A program made the position numbers and the translations under genes. From Nostoc sp. CHAB 5834 (GTDB lineage: Bacteria > Cyanobacteriota > Cyanobacteriia > Cyanobacteriales > Nostocaceae): DNA of 8,093 nucleotides. Under the pieces are notes generated by a model, which had not been told where the DNA came from, ran no database searches, and saw only the letters and a list, made by a program, of their open reading frames with translations. Shown here piece after piece: positions 5,191 to 8,093 of the stretch (its first letter is position 1; each line of letters opens with the position of its first letter). The stretch is taken from contig JAIVFU010000220.1 in NCBI GenBank assembly GCA_020829485.1, positions 1 to 8,093 of the forward strand, read 5' to 3'.

Positions 5191-5319
5191 AACAGTTATC
5201 AGTTATCAGTTCATATTGATTTTTTATCCGATTTGTCAGAGTCCCCCACTTCTAAAAAGTGGTAGGTAACAGTTAGGGTCAAATCTCCGAGAGAGTTACT
5301 GTGATAACTGATAACTGTT
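5191..5319. repeat. Second inverted-repeat element, AACTGAT type
   Basis: An 18-bp perfect inverted repeat bounds this 129-bp element: AACAGTTATCAGTTATCA at 5191-5208 and its exact complement at 5302-5319. The arms are made of tandem AGTTATC heptamers, and partly degenerate units continue to about 5332. Inside is CCCCCACT-TCTAAAA-AGTGG (5243-5262), a short stem resembling the core of the element at 744-917. It looks like a small non-coding, possibly miniature mobile, element of the kind scattered in Nostoc-type genomes. Confidence 0.5.
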
Positions 5320-5349
5320 TACTGTTCACTGATTTAAAGCCAGTGGCAC

Positions 5350-5619
5350 TTGAGCAATACCAAAACAGGAGATACAACGTATCAGGCGACGTGTACGGCT
5401 TCAAACGCTTCAAATATCGTCCGCCGTCCTGCCGGTAATTTCTTATTCAGTGCAAATCCATTTCCATGCTGTGTACCCCTCGCCTTCTCTGGTTGTGCCA
5501 GTGCCTCGGTTGCTCCTCAAGCAGTCACTCTGGATTGTGCTGTCAAAGTTCAGATAGTGCAAACCCTTTATTGCGTCCGGGTGCAGGCAGTTTGCTTTCC
5601 CTTGCCCCTATATTTATAA
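5350..5619 (+). other. GC-richer open stretch of unknown nature
   Basis: This stretch of the 5061-5774 gap is visibly richer in GC than the AT-rich DNA that follows it. One plus-strand frame stays open for 89 codons from a TTG without a ribosome binding site. The translation is rich in Cys, Ala, Val and Pro (for example CCVPLAFSGCASASVAPQ), and a second frame (5466-5714) is open as well. Neither looks like an ordinary protein. It could be a gene remnant, a structured RNA region or imported DNA. From about 5625 to 5774 the sequence is strongly AT-rich and serves as the leader of the XRE gene. Confidence 0.3.
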
Positions 5620-5698
5620 ATGTACGTGAGGCGTATACTTTTGTCAACATCTCACGAATATTTTTAGTAGTGATAATTATTTTAATAGTAGTCTTATG

Positions 5699-5704
5699 TA
5701 TAAT
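5699..5704 (+). promoter_or_regulatory. Candidate -10 box for the XRE gene
   Basis: A perfect TATAAT lies about 70 bases upstream of the regulator's start, in a strongly AT-rich leader. No good -35 hexamer is seen at 16-18 bases upstream, so the promoter may be activator-dependent or the match fortuitous. Confidence 0.3.
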
Positions 5705-5774
5705 AAGGCTGTAGACGCTAAAAGAAGATTAATCGTTTTTCCACTATGAATATTAGGATTGTGGAGTAATGACG

Positions 5775-6104
5775 ATGGATAAAAGAGTGATTCGCTGGAA
5801 GCTGAATGAAATCATGGCCCAAAAAAGAGTCAGAAATAAAGACCTGGCTGAAGGTATCGGCATCACCGAAACTTCTGTTTACAGGTTACGGAAAACTGAT
5901 ACCATGCCTCGGATGTCACCTGAGCGGCTAAACGATATTTGTCAATTTCTTGATTGCCAACCTGGAGACTTACTGATTTATATCCCAGATAACGATGCGG
6001 AAAGGGCGGAAAAAAATCAACAGAAACTAAGTAAGGGAATCGCTATAGCAAAACACCAACTTCCTAAAACTGATAAAGAAGCAACTGAGGATATTGCAGC
6101 GTAA
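5775..6104 (+). CDS. XRE-family (HTH_26/Cro-C1 type) transcriptional regulator
   Basis: This 109-aa protein has a Cro/C1-type helix-turn-helix over about residues 5-70. LNEIMAQKRVRNKDLAEGIG is followed by the recognition helix region ITETSVYRLRK (30-40), then LNDICQFLDCQPGDLLIYIP (52-71), the usual signature of HTH_26 proteins. The C-terminal 35 residues are charged and probably disordered. ATG 5775 is chosen because GGAG lies eight bases upstream; ATG 5769 would leave only two bases. Related small regulators control plasmid and prophage genes. It lies divergent to the ERF operon across a 700-base repeat-rich region and may repress that operon, itself or the 526-aa gene downstream. Its operator is not proven. 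Confidence 0.85.
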   Translation: MDKRVIRWKLNEIMAQKRVRNKDLAEGIGITETSVYRLRKTDTMPRMSPERLNDICQFLDCQPGDLLIYIPDNDAERAEKNQQKLSKGIAIAKHQLPKTDKEATEDIAA

Positions 6105-6105
6105 A

Positions 6106-6136
6106 GCGATCGCCCGCCGCCAAGCAACGCGATCGC
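6106..6136. repeat. Pair of HIP1 palindromes able to form one hairpin
   Basis: Two exact GCGATCGC octamers (6106-6113 and 6129-6136), 15 bases apart, begin just after the stop codon of the XRE gene. Each is self-complementary, so they can also pair with each other as an 8-bp stem. No T-tract follows, so a classical terminator is not supported, though the hairpin could slow transcription or protect the mRNA 3' end. Confidence 0.5.
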
Positions 6137-6281
6137 CTGCTCAATCCGTTGGTCACAAAGTGAGCTTATTACAATGCTGACATATTTTTGGGCAAACACC
6201 CTTCAGTATCTCCTCAGTTCACTTTGGTTAAACTGCAACACCCCAACTTCAAGCATTTACCATACATAGTGGGCAAGAGAT

Positions 6282-7862
6282 ATGCTGACACTAGACAGAG
6301 AACAAACAACAGCACTCGATTACAGCAACCTCAACACCAGCATCCACGAAACCTTCGCTGCTATCGACCGATTCGAGTGGCAAGCGGTAGATGAAATCCT
6401 CCAGATGAGGGAACAGCAGCTTTACTTGCAAGCTGGATATAAAAATTTTGAAGAATACTGCCAGCGTGAATTATACGCCTGGGGTGGATACCGACGAATC
6501 AACCAACTGCTAGGAGCTAAAAAGGTCATAGACGCGGTTGGCGAATTGGGGGGACACATCAAAAATGAGCGTCAAGCCCGTCCACTACTACGGTTAGTCA
6601 AGGAACCAGAGAAACTAAAACAAGCTGTAGCGATCGCTCTCAAAGATAATCCTGACCCAAGTGTTTCAGACTTTGCGGCTGCTGCCAAAAAAGTGGTTCC
6701 TCAACTTCCACGCAAAAAGCAATCTACTCAGGAACCAATGGTTCCCAAAATTGAAGAACCAATGGTTCCTCAAAAAGCTATTGTCACAGTTTCACAACAG
6801 TCCCATCCAAGGTATGGAGAATCAGGAGTGATTGAGGCAGATGCGCCGAATCGCTGGCAGCAGATTGTGATTTTTTCTGATGGTGAGAGGCTGTTGATCA
6901 ATAATGGGGATCTAAATGCTGCCAGTGTTCCATTCCCCAGAGAGCGCACTTACCCCGCAGAATATACGGAAGCGATCGCCCAAATAAAAGAGCAGCACCA
7001 GCAGGAACTAGAGCGACTTTCCCAGGAATTGAGGATTGGGCTACAGTCAGAAGCCGTCGCTAAAGCAGAAAAACAAGTAATTGAACAAATCCAATCTCTG
7101 CAAAACCTGTACAAGCAACAGAAAGAAGAAAATATCCAGTTACGGCAACGGCTGAATGAAATGGAATCACTACGGCAGTTAGAAATTGAGAATCAGCAAC
7201 TTCAGCAACGTATCCAAGAATTAGAACACGCTGTAGAAGAACGTCCTGTCCAACAGTGGGGAAATACAATGACCCAGCAAGCGACCAAAGCGTTAAACAA
7301 GCAGGTAAAACAGGCGTTAGAGAAAACCATTGATTTGCGATCGCTGGCAGTTGAACCACCCAAGGAAAACGCCCAAGAATGTCTACGACTCATGGGCATG
7401 GCGCTCAAAAACTTAGCCAGCGCAATGAACAATACTCAAGCGTTAGAGGCTGCTGCGATAATCCTGGGGAGTGAGCCTACACCAAATGCGATCGCATATC
7501 GAGCCGAGCAACTGGAAATGTTGCCCCAAGCTGTTAGTGATATTCGGCAGGTACTTGCAAAACCTGGGTGTAGTTGGGAGGACTATTGGGCAGTGGCGCA
7601 AGAGTACGAGGTAATCAAACAGGACTACTGGGCAGAATTAAGCACAGAGGAAATAGATTTAATTACCGCACTCCAGAACGCATCCTCTCAACCAGACACT
7701 ATTGGCGTTGGTTCTATCGTGTCTCATGCTGACCCCTACCGCACTTTGTATGTGGAAAGGGGTGAGGTGGTAGAGGATTTAGGCGAGGAAGTAGTGGTGG
7801 CTTGGGATTGCTGGAAGGAGCAATCGAAAAAGACTGATAGGTGTAGTGAACTGCAAACATAA
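6282..7862 (+). CDS. Large DNA-binding-type protein with ParB-like N-terminus, coiled coil and SH3-like modules
   Basis: The product is 526 aa. Residues about 15-140 resemble the helical DNA-binding part of ParB/KorB-like plasmid and phage proteins: GYKNFEEYCQRELYAWGGYRRINQLLGAKKV, then a NERQARPLLRLVKEPEKLKQ segment. Residues about 150-163 hold a duplicated EPMVP. Residues 175-212 (HPRYGESGVIEADAP...WQQIVIFSDGERLLI) look like a small SH3-type barrel. Residues 228-320 are a long glutamine/glutamate-rich coiled coil, suggesting oligomerisation. Residues 325-465 are helical. A second barrel-like segment lies at 474-513 (GVGSIVSHADPYRTLYVERGEVVEDLGEEVVVAW). The start has only a weak AAGAG site. 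Its stop codon lies within the first unit of a direct-repeat array, which is probably its binding site. Role in partition or replication control is inferred. Confidence 0.75.
   Translation: MLTLDREQTTALDYSNLNTSIHETFAAIDRFEWQAVDEILQMREQQLYLQAGYKNFEEYCQRELYAWGGYRRINQLLGAKKVIDAVGELGGHIKNERQARPLLRLVKEPEKLKQAVAIALKDNPDPSVSDFAAAAKKVVPQLPRKKQSTQEPMVPKIEEPMVPQKAIVTVSQQSHPRYGESGVIEADAPNRWQQIVIFSDGERLLINNGDLNAASVPFPRERTYPAEYTEAIAQIKEQHQQELERLSQELRIGLQSEAVAKAEKQVIEQIQSLQNLYKQQKEENIQLRQRLNEMESLRQLEIENQQLQQRIQELEHAVEERPVQQWGNTMTQQATKALNKQVKQALEKTIDLRSLAVEPPKENAQECLRLMGMALKNLASAMNNTQALEAAAIILGSEPTPNAIAYRAEQLEMLPQAVSDIRQVLAKPGCSWEDYWAVAQEYEVIKQDYWAELSTEEIDLITALQNASSQPDTIGVGSIVSHADPYRTLYVERGEVVEDLGEEVVVAWDCWKEQSKKTDRCSELQT
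6731..6769. repeat. Two copies of the palindrome GGAACCAATGGTTCC inside the coding region
   Basis: GGAACCAATGGTTCC (6731-6745) and its near copy GAACCAATGGTTCC (6756-6769) each have 6-7 bp arms around a single central base, with centres 24 bases apart. They encode the repeated EPMVP in the linker of the 526-aa protein. The frame is preserved by the 24-base spacing. Confidence 0.6.
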
Positions 7863-8011
7863 ACGCTTCAAACCGCAAACAAGGCGATTTTGAAACCACA
7901 TTAACTGCAAATAAGGGGGGTCTCAAAACCACATTATTTGCAAATGAAACTGCAAACATAATTTTCAAACTGCAAACAAGGGTTTTCAAACCACATTAAC
8001 TGCAAATAAGC
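7849..8011 (+). repeat. Iteron-like direct-repeat array after the ParB-like gene
   Basis: Seven copies of AACTGCAAAYAAGG or close variants start at 7849, 7871, 7903, 7936, 7948, 7968 and 7998. Three of them (7903, 7936, 7998) are directly preceded by AAACCACATTA, and most units end in TTTTCAA. Start-to-start distances are 22, 32, 33, 12, 20 and 30, all near whole turns of the helix. The first and last three units make a larger duplication with a shift of about 95-99 bases. This fits binding sites for a multimeric protein: replication iterons, a partition centromere, or transposase-binding sites at a Tn7-like end. The first unit overlaps the stop codon of the preceding gene. Confidence 0.7.
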
Positions 8012-8028
8012 CGTAACCCTTGTGGGAA

Positions 8029-8057
8029 TTGAGTTATAGCATTTATGGCTCTATAAG
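8029..8057 (+). promoter_or_regulatory. Candidate rightward promoter at the window edge
   Basis: TTGAGT (8029-8034) and TATAAG (8052-8057) are separated by exactly 17 bases, a good sigma-70-type arrangement. It would start transcription near 8064, inside the inverted repeat that follows, toward a gene beyond the window. Confidence 0.4.
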
Positions 8058-8089
8058 TGTCCAGTTTATACGAACTTTTTTACTGGACA
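8058..8089. promoter_or_regulatory. Perfect inverted repeat TGTCCAGT/ACTGGACA, operator or recombination site
   Basis: TGTCCAGT (8058-8065) and ACTGGACA (8082-8089) are perfect 8-bp arms around a 16-base AT-rich spacer. The left arm begins directly after the candidate -10 box, so a bound dimer would block the promoter. The spacing would also suit a tyrosine-recombinase core site, and the TGT...ACA borders resemble some transposon ends. The sequence alone does not decide between these. Confidence 0.45.
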
Positions 8090-8093
8090 TATA

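Noticed and set aside
5061..5192. 44-residue N-terminal extension of the first ERF-operon gene
   Set aside because: It would run through a dyad and a HIP1 site, and ATG 5060 has a proper AAGGA site.
5466..5714. 82-aa plus-strand frame ending in a hydrophobic stretch
   Set aside because: The hydrophobic end is read from AT-rich leader DNA, the start has no ribosome binding site, and the N-terminal part is serine/cysteine noise in a second open frame.
6188..6394. 68-aa plus-strand frame upstream of and overlapping the ParB-like gene
   Set aside because: It overlaps the 526-aa gene's well-supported N-terminus in another frame, has no ribosome binding site and has odd composition.
7060..7432. 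Minus-strand frames of 99 and 76 aa
   Set aside because: They are antisense shadows of the coiled-coil region of the 526-aa gene.
7714..7989. 91-aa minus-strand frame crossing the repeat array
   Set aside because: Its residues (repeated FAVN/FANN-type words) simply translate the repeats and the antisense of the upstream gene.
7849..8011. CRISPR array
   Set aside because: The repeats are short and degenerate, spacing is irregular (12-33 bases), there are no unique spacers of even length, and no cas genes are present.

Overview
The window looks like DNA from a filamentous, Nostoc/Anabaena-type cyanobacterium. Nine exact copies of the palindrome GCGATCGC (HIP1) lie at about 3847, 4447, 5115, 6106, 6129, 6630, 6972, 7337 and 7488; chance predicts far less than one in 8 kb. 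Heptamer-based intergenic repeats (GCGAATT and AACTGAT types) and an Rpn-family nuclease close to those I know from Nostocales point the same way. The gene set (ERF annealing protein, XRE-type repressor, ParB-like protein beside a repeat array, Rpn nuclease) suggests a plasmid or an integrated plasmid/prophage-like island. That replicon call is inference. No rRNA, tRNA or CRISPR array was seen.

Layout. Positions 1-604 hold small leftward genes: the 5' part of a probable membrane protein that runs off the left edge, a 66-aa protein overlapping it by ATGA, and a possible 26-aa peptide. Positions 605-1175 hold no convincing gene and contain a MITE-like inverted-repeat element (744-917). At 1176-1934 (+) is an Rpn nuclease with a strong internal ribosome binding site and ATG at 1764. 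It is followed at 1986-2177 by a free-standing copy of the same C-terminal region. From 5060 down to 2392 (-) runs a compact six-gene operon ending in an ERF single-strand annealing protein; its five upstream genes are uncharacterised. Positions 5061-5774 are a regulatory and repeat region: a dyad at 5144-5163, a second inverted-repeat element (5191-5319), a GC-richer stretch (5350-5619) and an AT-rich promoter zone. At 5775-6104 (+) is an XRE/HTH_26 regulator divergent from the ERF operon. At 6282-7862 (+) is a 526-aa protein with a ParB-like helical N-terminus, a coiled coil and SH3-like modules. Its stop codon lies inside the first unit of a direct-repeat array (7849-8011). The window ends in a promoter-like sequence overlapped by the perfect inverted repeat TGTCCAGT/ACTGGACA (8058-8089).

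How the parts may work together (inference). The XRE protein may repress the divergent ERF recombination operon. The 526-aa protein and adjoining repeats may form a partition or replication-control locus. The Rpn pair resembles an antiphage nuclease with an intragenic antitoxin, here accompanied by a second, stand-alone antitoxin-like gene. The Rpn pair and the repeat array with its neighbouring protein are the most interesting parts of the window.
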